Below, in pieces: positions 53,946 through 63,616 of a stretch of 64,000 nt of DNA. The stretch comes from G963665925 sp963665925 (GTDB taxonomy: Bacteria > Bacillota > Clostridia > Peptostreptococcales > Acidaminobacteraceae). The stretch spans positions 496,001 to 560,000 of the forward strand of contig OY762511.1 in assembly GCA_963665925.1 (NCBI GenBank), read 5' to 3'. Within the stretch, counting starts at the first letter, position 1, and every line of letters begins with the position of its first letter. The notes beneath the pieces are model-generated. The model did no database searches. It saw only the letters and a list, made by a program, of their open reading frames with translations, and was not told where the DNA came from. Position numbers and translations under genes: made by a program.

Positions 53946-54761
53946 TTATTTTTTTAGACCTAGAATTGCGCGCGCTTCAGCAGGTGTTGCAACTTCACGA
54001 CCCAGCTCTCCCGCAAGTCTAACTATACGCTCTACAAAATCAGCATTTGATTCGGCTTTAACACCTTTTGTCAGGTAAATGTTGTCTTCGAAACCTACAC
54101 GAACATGACCGCCAAGAAGAATCGCCATTGTTGTAAGCGGCAGCTGAGTGCGACCAACACCCGCAACTGTCCACGTTGCATCTGACGGAATCTTGTTTAC
54201 CATGAACATAAGATCTTCAGGTGTGCCCGGGCAAGCGCCTGGTACTCCCAGAACAAAGTCAAAATGGAATGCACCATCAACAAGACCTTTTTTCTTAAGA
54301 TTCATAGCATTTTGGATCATGCCGCGCTCAAAAATTTCAAGCTCAGGCTTAACACCAAGTTCCTGCATGCGCTTTGCGAATTTTTCAATGTACTCTTCAG
54401 AGTTCATGAAAACATCCGGACCAAAGTTGCATGTACCCATGCTGAGTGTAGCCATTTCTGGCGACAGCTCGACTGGCTGAAGACGTTCTTCCGGTGAGTG
54501 CCATACAGCACCGCCTGTAGACGGCTGGAAAATAACGTCGCATTTTGCTTCTACAAGCTCCTTGATTTCCTTGTACATTTCGTAAGCCTGAGTTGGAGAC
54601 CCATCTGCATTACGTGCATGTACGTGAACAATCGAAGCACCTGCCTGCCAGCATTTGTACGCTTCTTCTGCAATTTCTGCAGGCGTAATAGGCAGATTAG
54701 GCTGATGTTCTCTTGTAACTTCCGCACCCGTAAGTGCTGCTGTTATAATCAGTTTTTCCAT
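53946..54761 (-). CDS. kce: 3-keto-5-aminohexanoate cleavage enzyme (BKACE family)
   Basis: The 271-aa enzyme of the BKACE family, in lysine fermentation, joins 3-keto-5-aminohexanoate with acetyl-CoA to give acetoacetate and 3-aminobutyryl-CoA. Metal-binding His46 and His48 are in IVHVHARNADG, and the family's GGHVRVGFEDN (about 217-227) carries the conserved Glu. Other BKACE members act on different keto acids, but the kal gene next door supports the lysine role. No kamA, kamDE, kdd or CoA-transferase genes are in the window. Confidence 0.9.
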   Translation of the reverse strand: MEKLIITAALTGAEVTREHQPNLPITPAEIAEEAYKCWQAGASIVHVHARNADGSPTQAYEMYKEIKELVEAKCDVIFQPSTGGAVWHSPEERLQPVELSPEMATLSMGTCNFGPDVFMNSEEYIEKFAKRMQELGVKPELEIFERGMIQNAMNLKKKGLVDGAFHFDFVLGVPGACPGTPEDLMFMVNKIPSDATWTVAGVGRTQLPLTTMAILLGGHVRVGFEDNIYLTKGVKAESNADFVERIVRLAGELGREVATPAEARAILGLKK

Positions 54762-54773
54762 GGGAGAGCCTCC

Positions 54774-55157
54774 TTATTTTCTTTGCTTGTCTTTAGGCGT
54801 TACACAAGTGCCCGAAGCCTTGCAAACAACAATTGGCTCTTCCAAAACGTCACACGCTGAATCGCTGATGTCTGGACGAGGTACGATGACCTTTCTCGCT
54901 TCGAATACCATTTTTCTTGAAGAGTTTCCGACCTTGATAATCTCTCCAACAGCTTCAATGTAGTCACCTGCAAATACAGGTGCACAGAACTCGACATTGT
55001 CATAGCCTGCGAAAAGACCTTCGTCTCCATCTTGACGGATTAGAAGTTCTGTTGCCACATCGCCAAATAGCTGAAGCATTTTTGCACCATCAACCAGATT
55101 GCCACCATAGTGTGCGTCATGCATGCTCATACGCATGCGGATCATTGCTTGTTCCAT
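54774..55157 (-). CDS. kal: 3-aminobutyryl-CoA ammonia-lyase
   Basis: The 127-aa hot-dog-fold enzyme removes ammonia from L-3-aminobutyryl-CoA to give crotonyl-CoA in lysine fermentation. It is recognised by the short hot-dog length, the MRMSMHDAHYGGNLVDGAKM start and VEFCAPVFAGDYIEAVGE segment, and its pairing with kce 12 bases downstream. Start ATG 55157 with AGGAGG upstream; the longer frame lacks a site. No other lysine-pathway gene is nearby. Confidence 0.88.
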   Translation of the reverse strand: MEQAMIRMRMSMHDAHYGGNLVDGAKMLQLFGDVATELLIRQDGDEGLFAGYDNVEFCAPVFAGDYIEAVGEIIKVGNSSRKMVFEARKVIVPRPDISDSACDVLEEPIVVCKASGTCVTPKDKQRK

Positions 55158-55317
55158 TTTTAAAACCTCCTGTAGGGACACGACCTTACCGACAGCCGCC
55201 CTCTATAAAGGGAAGGTTCACCTTCATTATAGTATGAAGATTTGCAAAAGAAAACCCTCTTCATACAAAATGGTCAAAAGATTGACAAAAGTTTAATTAT
55301 CAGGCTCTATAAAAGGG

Positions 55318-55938
55318 CTACAAGCCACTGGATTTTGACTTGACCCGCTTCAGCCTGAAAAAGTCCTCCCGCTCCTTCTCCTCCAAGGTCTCCTCTATTT
55401 TCTTAACCAGACCCTGATATTTTGGAATCTGAATCTTTTCAAGCGCATTGGCACGCTTCTGTGTCTTTCTGATTTCCATGGCAAGCTTATAGACCTTGGT
55501 CTCAACTTCAGCAAGCTCATAGGTCAGAAATCGGACACGCCTGAACTTGCGAACCGCCTGATCCAGCGCTGCATTGGTTCTGAAAAAACCATAGCTGGCA
55601 ACAAACTTTTCCTTCTTATAGCGGACCTCCGGGATTTCCACCCCCATGACCGAAGTCAAGAGGAGCTGGTATTCTTCAATTTTGGGAATTGAAATCGCGA
55701 TTTCCTCCACTGCATTCACGCCCAGTGTGACACTGGCAAACCGGAGAGATTCATAGGCCTCTTCATAAACTTTTGCGATTTCCTTCTGGATGGTCTCCGC
55801 TCTTGAAATCAGCCCCATCATTTCCCGTATGAGCACATTCCGTTTTTTATCGAGCAGGTCAAAGCCCTTTTCAGAAAAATTGAGCAGGCTTTTTGCCTTT
55901 AGAAGGTTGGCCTTGGTAGGTGCGTGGCTCTGATTCAT
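55318..55938 (-). CDS. ntpD: V/A-type ATPase subunit D
   Basis: The 206-aa central rotor shaft subunit D is mostly long coiled coil, with the family's N-terminal PTKANLLKAKSLLNFSEKGF and LLDKKRNVLIREMM. It turns inside the A3B3 head and connects to F. It overlaps the end of subunit B by four bases and is the last gene of the nine-gene operon. The spacer after it has no clear terminator. Confidence 0.94.
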   Translation of the reverse strand: MNQSHAPTKANLLKAKSLLNFSEKGFDLLDKKRNVLIREMMGLISRAETIQKEIAKVYEEAYESLRFASVTLGVNAVEEIAISIPKIEEYQLLLTSVMGVEIPEVRYKKEKFVASYGFFRTNAALDQAVRKFRRVRFLTYELAEVETKVYKLAMEIRKTQKRANALEKIQIPKYQGLVKKIEETLEEKEREDFFRLKRVKSKSSGL

Positions 55939-57317
55939 TCCACTCCCCCCCTGTAATGACCTGCAATAATTTCCTCACTGAGCCTGTCGAGCTCCGTCTT
56001 TGGCAGAATCGACAGGATGTCCCAGGCAATTTCAAGACTTTCGTTGATGTTGCGGTTGGATTCCATACCCTGTGTGACAAAGCGTGCCTCAAAGGCCCGT
56101 CCAAACTCCATATAAAGTCTGTCCACCGCTGACAGATCCGCTTCACCGATGATCTGGGCGAGTGCTCTTATATCCTGGACCTTGGAGTAAGAGGAGAAGA
56201 GCTGATTGGCCACATCCGGATGCTCCTTGACCGTATAGCCCTCTCCAATACCATCCTTCATGAGGCGCGACAGGGACGGCAGGACATTCACCGGCGGATA
56301 GATATTGTCATAGTACAAGTCCCTGCTGAGAACAACCTGGCCTTCTGTAATGTAGCCTGTCAAGTCTGGTACAGGGTGGGTGATATCATCATTTGGCATG
56401 GTCAGAATGGGCAGAAATGTAATGGAACCGACTTTCTCCCTTAACATGCCCGCACGCTCATAGAGCGATGCCAGATCGGAATAGAGGTAGCCTGGATAGC
56501 CCTTTCTGCTGGGAACCTCTTCCCTTGCGGAGGAGACCTCACGCAGGGCTTCACAATAGGAAGTGATGTCCGTCATGACCACAAGAATGTTATAGCCTTC
56601 CTCAAAAGCAAGATATTCGGCAGCTGTCAGTGCACACCTTGGCGTACTCACCCGTTCAACAATGGGATCGTCTGCCAGGTTGATAAACATGACGACATTC
56701 TCAAGGGCCCCAGAGGCTTCAAAGCTGCGTTTGAAAAAGGCGGCATCGTCATGCTTGACGCCTATTGCGGCAAAGACCACAGCAAATTTCTCGCCGCTTT
56801 CCTCACCGATTTTCGCCTGCCTGACAATTTGAGCAGCGAGCTCGTTGTGTGGCAGGCCATTTCCAGAAAATATGGGAAGCTTCTGCCCGCGAATGAGCGT
56901 CGTCAGGGTGTCTATGGTTGAAATACCCGTTTGAATATAGTTCTTCGGGTATTTTCGTGCAACGGGGTTTATGGGTCTGCCGTTGATGTTATGCATTGTC
57001 CCGGAATAGATTTCTCCGCCTTCATCAATGGGCTTTCCAACCCCATTGAAGGTACGGCCCAGAATTTCATGGGACAGGCTGATTTCAAACGGTTTGCCTG
57101 TAAACTGCACGGATACGTTTTGGGTGGACAATCCCGATGTCCCTTCGAACACCTGCGCTATAACCCGGTCTCCATCAATACGAATGACTTTTCCCATACG
57201 GCTCTTCTGTCCATCAATCTTAATGCGGACAATCTCACCGTAGGAAGCTGCCTGAACACCATTCAGAATAATTAGAGGGCCTTCCACCTTTTCGAGTGTC
57301 AAATACTCTCGTTTCAT
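55935..57317 (-). CDS. ntpB: V/A-type ATPase subunit B
   Basis: The 460-aa non-catalytic head subunit B lacks a P-loop (FSGNGLPHNELAAQI stands where Walker A would be) and supplies the arginine finger region to A. Landmarks include GRTFNGVGKPIDEGG, VMTDITSYCEALREVSSARE and YPGYLYSDLASLYERAG. Start ATG 57317 with AGGAGG six bases upstream; it overlaps the end of the A gene by none. Confidence 0.95.
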   Translation of the reverse strand: MKREYLTLEKVEGPLIILNGVQAASYGEIVRIKIDGQKSRMGKVIRIDGDRVIAQVFEGTSGLSTQNVSVQFTGKPFEISLSHEILGRTFNGVGKPIDEGGEIYSGTMHNINGRPINPVARKYPKNYIQTGISTIDTLTTLIRGQKLPIFSGNGLPHNELAAQIVRQAKIGEESGEKFAVVFAAIGVKHDDAAFFKRSFEASGALENVVMFINLADDPIVERVSTPRCALTAAEYLAFEEGYNILVVMTDITSYCEALREVSSAREEVPSRKGYPGYLYSDLASLYERAGMLREKVGSITFLPILTMPNDDITHPVPDLTGYITEGQVVLSRDLYYDNIYPPVNVLPSLSRLMKDGIGEGYTVKEHPDVANQLFSSYSKVQDIRALAQIIGEADLSAVDRLYMEFGRAFEARFVTQGMESNRNINESLEIAWDILSILPKTELDRLSEEIIAGHYRGGVE

Positions 57318-57327
57318 GCGCTCCCTC

Positions 57328-59100
57328 CTATCCTTCCGCGTACTGTACAATCAGTTCATTGTAGAATTCTTCCACTTCCTGACGCAATCTTCCAATCCCG
57401 CGCAGATCCTCATTGGGAATGGTATATTTCATTTTCATGACCTTTCCAAAGAGTTCATCATCCTTGGCTACAGATATAGGCACGCCCAAATTAATGGCTT
57501 CCTTGGCCCTGTCATACAGATACTTAATCATGCCCAGCATGAGATGCTGTTTTGGAAGAGGGACATAGGTATCATCTGCATGAAAGGCGTTCTGCTGCAG
57601 GTACCCAATCTTAAGGACCTTGGAAATTTCAAGAATCAGGCGCTGGTCATCGGGCAGCACATCTTCTCCAACAAGGGCCACAATATCAGATAGCTTATTC
57701 TCTTCAAAGAGAATGCTGATCATTTCGTTTCTAAGCTCAATGATGTCTCCACTGACATTTTCCGTATACCAGGGCGACAGGATTTTTATATAGCCACTGT
57801 AGCTGGTCAGCCAGTTGATGGACGGATAATGTCTTGCGTAGGCAAGCTTCTTGTCAAGCGCCAGAAATGCATTTACAAAGCGCTTGGTATTCTCAGTAAC
57901 CGGCTCTGAAAAATCCCCGCCTGCCGGTGACACAGCACCGATAATCGTAACCGACGCTTCCTGTTCGCACAGGGTGTTCACGTAGCCGGCACGTTCATAG
58001 AACTCTGCCAGTCTTGATGGCAGATAAGCTGGATATCCTTCCTCTGCAGGCATCTCTTCGAGACGACCGGATATTTCACGCAGCGCCTCTGCCCACCTTG
58101 AAGTGGAGTCTGCCATAATCGCCACATGATACCCCATGTCCCTGTAGTACTCAGCCAGAGTAATGCCTGTATAGATACTCGCTTCCCTTGCGGCAACCGG
58201 CATATTTGATGTATTTGCAATGAGTATGGTGCGCTCCATGATGGGCTTGTCGGTTTTGGGGTCAATCAGTTTGGGGAACTCTTCCAGAACATCCGTCATT
58301 TCATTGCCCCGCTCACCGCATCCGATATAGACGATGATATCCGCGTCAGACCACTTGGCAAGCTGATGCTGGGTCATGGTCTTTCCAGTTCCAAAGCCCC
58401 CAGGGATAGCTGCTGTGCCGCCCTTGGCAATCGGGAAGAATATGTCCAGTACACGCTGTCCTGTAACAAGGGGCTTCATGAGCATCTTTCTTTCAATCAC
58501 AGGGCGCGGCACTCGTACGGGCCACTCCTGATACATTTTGATTTCGTGCCGTTTGCCCTTGTTGTCCTGAACGACTGCAAGCACCGTATCGATGGTATAG
58601 GCACCGTCAGGCACGCGCTCAACAACAGTACCTCCGATTTCAGGCGGTATGAGGACCCGGTGTTCTATAAGACTTGTTTCCTGAACACGACCGATAATCT
58701 GTCCCTCACGCACCTGATCATTCACTTCAATTTCAATTTTTATAGCCCATTTCTTATCGAAATCAATGGAAATGAGTCCAATCCCCTCAGGGATAAAATC
58801 TGCGCACATATTGTTGATGGTATGAAGGGGACGCTCTATCCCGTCAAACATATTTCCAAGCAGACCCGGCCCCAGTTTCAGGGAGAGTGGACGTCCTGTA
58901 GATTCAACCAGTTCTCCAATCTGAAGTCCCTCGGTCTCTTCATAGACCTGAATCGTCCCCATATCCCCCTCGAGGGATATGACCTCACCAATCAGCTTCT
59001 TGTTTCCAACGGTAACCATTTCCCGCATCTTATACTGCTGCATGCCCGCAGCACGCACCACCGGTCCATTGACCATTTGAATTACCGCATTACCTGCCAT
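57328..59100 (-). CDS. ntpA: V/A-type ATPase catalytic subunit A
   Basis: The 590-aa catalytic subunit A has Walker A GGFGTGKTMTQHQLAK, Walker B-type VAIMADSTSRWAEALREISG, the catalytic Glu in IVYIGCGERGNEMTDVLEEF and the A-specific non-homologous insert near residues 115-190. Start is one of two adjacent ATGs (59100 or 59103), overlapping the end of subunit E. It hydrolyses or makes ATP in the soluble head. Confidence 0.96.
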   Translation of the reverse strand: MAGNAVIQMVNGPVVRAAGMQQYKMREMVTVGNKKLIGEVISLEGDMGTIQVYEETEGLQIGELVESTGRPLSLKLGPGLLGNMFDGIERPLHTINNMCADFIPEGIGLISIDFDKKWAIKIEIEVNDQVREGQIIGRVQETSLIEHRVLIPPEIGGTVVERVPDGAYTIDTVLAVVQDNKGKRHEIKMYQEWPVRVPRPVIERKMLMKPLVTGQRVLDIFFPIAKGGTAAIPGGFGTGKTMTQHQLAKWSDADIIVYIGCGERGNEMTDVLEEFPKLIDPKTDKPIMERTILIANTSNMPVAAREASIYTGITLAEYYRDMGYHVAIMADSTSRWAEALREISGRLEEMPAEEGYPAYLPSRLAEFYERAGYVNTLCEQEASVTIIGAVSPAGGDFSEPVTENTKRFVNAFLALDKKLAYARHYPSINWLTSYSGYIKILSPWYTENVSGDIIELRNEMISILFEENKLSDIVALVGEDVLPDDQRLILEISKVLKIGYLQQNAFHADDTYVPLPKQHLMLGMIKYLYDRAKEAINLGVPISVAKDDELFGKVMKMKYTIPNEDLRGIGRLRQEVEEFYNELIVQYAEG

Positions 59101-59734
59101 CATAATCACCCGCTTCACCGATAATGTCGTAGACCAGCTGTCCCATAAATCGTTTGTTATCTGAAATCACTGCAGCAAGCGAAAAGTCAATCCGCACTTT
59201 TCGCGCACCATCGTACACGACGAAACCGCCTATGATGTCTTCGTCTGTGGAAACCAGACGTATATCCCGATTTGAGTACCCGGCCTTGTGAAGGGAAGCC
59301 TCAATCATCTCACCAAAATGCTGATGGTCATGCTGTGTAAGCTCCACAATGACTGCGTCGAACTCATGAAACCGTTCCAGTGTGGCTTTCAGATTATCCT
59401 TGAGAAACATGGCGTAGATTTCGGACTCCACAAACAGGTGGATTCGGTCACGCACCGCATCAAGAAGCTCATCTATGAGTGCATTGCGTTTATGAAGCAC
59501 TTTCTTCTTGCTCTCACTCTTCGCTTTTGCAAGCATACGTCTTCGTTCATCAAGTGCCTTTGCCTCCATCTGCTTAATGAACTCAGCCTTCTTTTCAATC
59601 ACGGATTCCTCAAAGACCTCAAGCGCATGCTTGTTTTCTGATTCAATACTTTTCAGCTTATTGTCATACTCATCGATGATTTTCTGAAGAACGGCTTTTT
59701 TGAACAATTCCAGTTTATCTTCAATGGTTATCAT
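59090..59734 (-). CDS. ntpE: V/A-type ATPase peripheral stalk subunit E
   Basis: The 214-aa peripheral-stalk subunit E has an N-terminal long helix rich in E, K and A (about 1-105) and a C-terminal globular head that grips A/B (about 110-214, with VSTDEDIIGGFVVYDGARKV). Start ATG 59734 (MITIEDKLEL) with AAGGTG six bases upstream; the frame's earlier ATG lacks a site. It overlaps subunit A. Confidence 0.9.
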   Translation of the reverse strand: MITIEDKLELFKKAVLQKIIDEYDNKLKSIESENKHALEVFEESVIEKKAEFIKQMEAKALDERRRMLAKAKSESKKKVLHKRNALIDELLDAVRDRIHLFVESEIYAMFLKDNLKATLERFHEFDAVIVELTQHDHQHFGEMIEASLHKAGYSNRDIRLVSTDEDIIGGFVVYDGARKVRIDFSLAAVISDNKRFMGQLVYDIIGEAGDYDGR

Positions 59735-59763
59735 GCATGTCACCTTCTTCATCGCTTCCATAG

Positions 59764-60069
59764 TTAAAACTTCAATCCTATCGATTCCCTGATATAACGC
59801 GATATCCGATCCTCATCCGTCTCATCATGGGTTCCTGGAATCTGCACAATCAGCGTTCTGGACTCCCGCAGCTTACGCTCCATGATTTCCTCCTCGGCCT
59901 TTTTCATCACCCCGCCGGTCACCATGATAATGCCCACTTCAGGGTCGGCAATCAGTTCATCTATCTTGCTGACAATAGATTCCCTGTCGTCAAGCAAAAT
60001 ACCGCCAACGCCTGCCAGACGCATGCCCACCAGCGTTTCTGAGTTGTCGCTTATCAAAAATGAACGCAT
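59764..60069 (-). CDS. ntpF: V/A-type ATPase subunit F
   Basis: The 101-aa central-axis subunit F is Rossmann-like, with MRSFLISDNSETLVGMRLAG, DPEVGIIMVTGG and LIVQIPGTHD. It sits at the end of D and may tune activity. Start ATG 60069 with TAGGTG upstream; the frame's extra TTG start is not used. Confidence 0.92.
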   Translation of the reverse strand: MRSFLISDNSETLVGMRLAGVGGILLDDRESIVSKIDELIADPEVGIIMVTGGVMKKAEEEIMERKLRESRTLIVQIPGTHDETDEDRISRYIRESIGLKF

Positions 60070-60079
60070 TGTCAAACAC

Positions 60080-60499
60080 CTACAGTCTGCCCAGAATCAG
60101 AATTGAAATAATCAGACCATATATGGCAATACCCTCAGCAAGCCCTACAAAGATGAGGGTCTTACCTAAAATTTTAGGATCTTCACTAACCGCCCCCAGT
60201 GCTGACGATCCAACCGCGCCAACCGCGTAGCCGGCACCAATCGTCGCAAAGCCCGTACTGAGTGCTGCTGCAATGAATCCCATGCCCGAAGCACTTGCTA
60301 TACCATCTTCAGCAGCGGCAAGGGCTACATCCGGCACCAGGATTCCAAGCGCAAGGAGCATCAGCGGAATATACCCAATGAGATTCCACTTCAAAATTCG
60401 CTTTAGTTTTGAACGGTCTGAGTCCCTGTTAAGAAGGACAACACCTGACAGTATGGTTGCAAATACAATGGTTAAACTCAGTCCAAGAATTATTTTCAT
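60080..60499 (-). CDS. ntpK: V/A-type ATPase proteolipid subunit K
   Basis: The 139-aa membrane rotor subunit has one N-terminal helix (3-22), a second (35-57), and a two-helix c-like hairpin (about 68-97 and 112-138). The ion-binding Glu lies in VGLAEGIAIYGL. Compared with the F-type c subunits in this window, the helix-1 Gln and the Glu-Thr pair are not seen, so a sodium site is not supported here and protons may be used. Start ATG 60499 with GGAGG upstream; the long extra N-terminus in the frame is not real. Confidence 0.88.
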   Translation of the reverse strand: MKIILGLSLTIVFATILSGVVLLNRDSDRSKLKRILKWNLIGYIPLMLLALGILVPDVALAAAEDGIASASGMGFIAAALSTGFATIGAGYAVGAVGSSALGAVSEDPKILGKTLIFVGLAEGIAIYGLIISILILGRL

Positions 60500-60527
60500 T
60501 TTACGCCTCCATTTATCGACCCTGATG

Positions 60528-62534
60528 TTACCTGTCCATATGCACTGCTGCAGGTGAAAACGGAATGCCCTCACCCGTGTAGTATTTGCTGAATAGTTCA
60601 TAGTAGACAAGACGAAGACCCTGTATAAATACAATGAGACCTTCCAGACAGATAACAATCACATTTCCTACAATAAACATCGATATATCCCCTGCAAGGG
60701 TTCCTATAATGCTCGCCATGGTGTGAAAGGCTATGAAGAGTCCCACGTGATTGAGCGCGAATGCCCCTACACGTATGAATGAGACACTGTTCGAAAGCAT
60801 GCTGAGGAATGTTTCCAGGATGTCAAAGCCGCTCTCGACATAGTATTCACTGGCCGACTCATGATAGAGCGGTCGTTTGCCCCTTACGGCATTGGCAAGG
60901 GGTTCTCTGACAACAATCAGGCATACTGCCGCAAGGGCAAGCCCTGTCAGTAGACCTGAATAGGCTGCCATTTTGTCGTGGAGTTTTGAGGCCGCTACGC
61001 CGAGTACCGATAGATACAGGACGAGTCCAGCCACGCCATTCCTTCCGAATAGGCCCTCTTTCACATCCTTGACCTTCAACTTATTGAATATGCTGTAACC
61101 GAAACTGATCAGCAGAAGAAATATACCAATCGCAATCGATAAGATGAGAATTGTATTGATATTCTCAATCGGTCTTATAAAAAGGGACTCTCCAATCGCT
61201 TCATTCCCTGTCAGCTTCTCAGCTATGCCCGATATGACATTTTCGTATCCAAAGACACTGTCGTAAAAGAAACCAAACACCATAGAGCTTATGCCCAGTC
61301 TTGAAAGGATACCCCCATACAGGTTTCCTGCCTGCCTTCGCACGAGCAGGAGGCCAGCCATATAGAGTACAAGCCCCTGACCCATGTCGCCAAACATGGC
61401 TCCGAACAGAAACATGTAGGTAAGTCCTAAGAAGACCGTCGGGTCTGCCTCAGAATACGAGGGCGTGCCATACATTTCGACAAGGAGCTCAAAGGGTCTG
61501 AGCAGTTTGCTGTTTCTCAGCTTTGTAGGCGGTATGAGCTGTCTTGAAGTCTGATCCAATGTTTTGAAGCCCACAATGATGTTATAGCCTATGGCTTCAA
61601 TGTTGTCTTGAATGTAGTCCTTCTCCCGCCTGCTCACCCAACCTGAAAGATAGAAGAAGCTCTTGGTACAGGCAATTTTGGACTTGAGTGCCGCGACAGA
61701 CTCCTCCATGGCGGTTCTCGAATAGCACCGCTCAATGCTTTCAGCATATTGCGCCTTGCTTTCCCGTATTTTTTCGTTAAGCGTCTCTATCATCTTCTCA
61801 ATTTCCATAATGCGCTGATGTATCTTTTCAATCATCTGATTCACCGGTCCCAGATATTTCGACTGTACCTCAATTTCCGTAAAATACACGGACCTGAGTA
61901 TCCGAGCAGTCTCCATATCCAAGGATTTTGGCGAGATGACCAGATAGGCTTCTTCATCATTGAATGCGCCGATATGCATGGCAGCTGCGGACACATTTTC
62001 ATAGTTCATGGTGAACTTCTGCCTGTTTTCCTTCTTAAGCGTTCCAAGCTTCATACTGAAATGCTGCATCTTGGAAACTGCCTTCAAGTCTATTTCCACA
62101 CCCCTCAGTCCCTCTACGATCTGCATGTTTCTCAAACCGTCAAGCTCCTGCTCCAGGTGTTCTTTCTTAAGATTGATGTCCTTGAACTGTGTGAATATCT
62201 GATCTATGCTTTCTTCAACGTCACCGTATTCGTAGTCCTCTTCGAAATGTCTGCGCTGGATCACACGCGGAACATCCATTAAGATCATAAGCTCTTCCAG
62301 CTCCTGCTGAATCCGCTTGAAACTCTTCTCTGTCCTATAGGGTTTGATCATGCACATGTTCATGATTTCATCCAGGTTTTCTTCAAGCATGTTCAGGGTG
62401 AAGTTGCTCTCATCTATCTCCGTCATGGCATCAATCAGATGCACATTTTCCATGAGTACTATTTTCCGCAAAATCTGATCAAGATGATCTTGATGTGCAA
62501 CCAGATTCATCAGTTCCATTTTTTCAACTGCCAC
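60528..62534 (-). CDS. ntpI: V/A-type ATPase stator subunit I
   Basis: The 668-aa stator subunit I (a/Vph1 family) has an N-terminal cytoplasmic part with coiled coils (about 1-340) and a membrane part with seven to eight helices (about 350-650). The conserved FLFGAMFGDMGQGLVLYM and SVSFIRVGAFALNHVGLF, which contain the helix Arg that faces the rotor, are visible. The start is a GTG at 62534 with AAGGAGGGG upstream; the nearest ATG is too far from it. Confidence 0.94.
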   Translation of the reverse strand: MAVEKMELMNLVAHQDHLDQILRKIVLMENVHLIDAMTEIDESNFTLNMLEENLDEIMNMCMIKPYRTEKSFKRIQQELEELMILMDVPRVIQRRHFEEDYEYGDVEESIDQIFTQFKDINLKKEHLEQELDGLRNMQIVEGLRGVEIDLKAVSKMQHFSMKLGTLKKENRQKFTMNYENVSAAAMHIGAFNDEEAYLVISPKSLDMETARILRSVYFTEIEVQSKYLGPVNQMIEKIHQRIMEIEKMIETLNEKIRESKAQYAESIERCYSRTAMEESVAALKSKIACTKSFFYLSGWVSRREKDYIQDNIEAIGYNIIVGFKTLDQTSRQLIPPTKLRNSKLLRPFELLVEMYGTPSYSEADPTVFLGLTYMFLFGAMFGDMGQGLVLYMAGLLLVRRQAGNLYGGILSRLGISSMVFGFFYDSVFGYENVISGIAEKLTGNEAIGESLFIRPIENINTILILSIAIGIFLLLISFGYSIFNKLKVKDVKEGLFGRNGVAGLVLYLSVLGVAASKLHDKMAAYSGLLTGLALAAVCLIVVREPLANAVRGKRPLYHESASEYYVESGFDILETFLSMLSNSVSFIRVGAFALNHVGLFIAFHTMASIIGTLAGDISMFIVGNVIVICLEGLIVFIQGLRLVYYELFSKYYTGEGIPFSPAAVHMDR

Positions 62535-62567
62535 AAGGCTTCCCCTCCTTTCGTGAAACCTTTAGGA

Positions 62568-63614
62568 CTACGCTTTTCGTATGCGTACCAGATACTGCAA
62601 AGTCTGCGCCCTGTCAAACCCGTAGCGTTTGGCTTCAAAGATCGTAAACAGGTCACGCATCTCGTATTCCAGCTGGTGAACATAGACCATAGACTCAATG
62701 ATGTTCATTCGGTTGGCCTTCTTCATCTTCATGAATTCATCGTATATGTATCGCTCCATATTCAACTCAAGAAAAATTTCAAAATCCTGCTTTTCAACTA
62801 GAAAACCGTAAGGCCCTTCCCTAATATACCCAAGCGCCTCCTCCATGGAACTGGCGTAGCAAAGTGTTTTCAAATGCTTATACTTCAGGGCATATCCCCC
62901 TAAAAGCGTATAGTTCAAAAGCTCTTCCGCCGAAAGTCCGTAGAATTTTCGTCCCCGGTAGATCCACTGGAGGTTTAAGATGTCCGTATTCTTGCCCAGC
63001 ATCTCACGCAGGGGACCACGGTCTTCACTCGAAAGCTTTTCAACATGTTCGTTCAAGGTTTTGAAATAGTACCTGTCCAGGTTCATTTCCATATAGAATA
63101 TGCGCTTTTGGGGTGGCTCATTCATATAATACTCAAGCAGTTTCCTATAGGGCGTGCCCTCAAGCGCCTCAAGCAGCGCTTCCAAAGAAGTGACGCGCTG
63201 AAGCTTTTCGTAGTCCAGCCCTCTGTTGATGTCCAGTATAACAAGATGCTCCAGAATGATTTCCAGACTTTCATGCCTGATGAGTGCCCTGACCAGCAAT
63301 TTCAAGTCTTCAATTTCATAACGCATGAACATGGTCCTAAGCAGCTTTTTATACTCATCGGTGAAGAAATGAATCATGCCCTTCATCCTCTGAAACATAG
63401 CCCGTTTGAAGATAACTTCAAGCATATCGATACTTACGGTGTTCTCATCAACCTCCTGCAGATAGGGTCCATAATCTGTCTGCTTCTTCAAATAGGCAAT
63501 CATTTCAGAAAGCGTGCTGAGTTCAAGCAAGTAGTCATAGTCCTTTTTCTTGAGTAAATGACTTTCCAGGGCACGAACCTTTGTATTAATGGCTGCAAAT
63601 CGCTTGATGCCCAT
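62568..63614 (-). CDS. ntpC: V/A-type ATPase subunit C
   Basis: The 348-aa all-helical subunit C (d/Vma6 family) links the D-F shaft to the proteolipid ring. Family stretches include INTKVRALESHLLKK at the start and a YEIEDLKLLVRALI helix; the C-terminus has QTLQYLVRIRKA. It follows subunit G/H by two bases and precedes I by 33 bases. Confidence 0.92.
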   Translation of the reverse strand: MGIKRFAAINTKVRALESHLLKKKDYDYLLELSTLSEMIAYLKKQTDYGPYLQEVDENTVSIDMLEVIFKRAMFQRMKGMIHFFTDEYKKLLRTMFMRYEIEDLKLLVRALIRHESLEIILEHLVILDINRGLDYEKLQRVTSLEALLEALEGTPYRKLLEYYMNEPPQKRIFYMEMNLDRYYFKTLNEHVEKLSSEDRGPLREMLGKNTDILNLQWIYRGRKFYGLSAEELLNYTLLGGYALKYKHLKTLCYASSMEEALGYIREGPYGFLVEKQDFEIFLELNMERYIYDEFMKMKKANRMNIIESMVYVHQLEYEMRDLFTIFEAKRYGFDRAQTLQYLVRIRKA

Positions 63615-63616
63615 AC

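Noticed and set aside
58366..59124. 252-aa plus-strand frame across the V-ATPase A gene
   Set aside because: It is antisense to a conserved gene; long only because of codon bias on the other strand.
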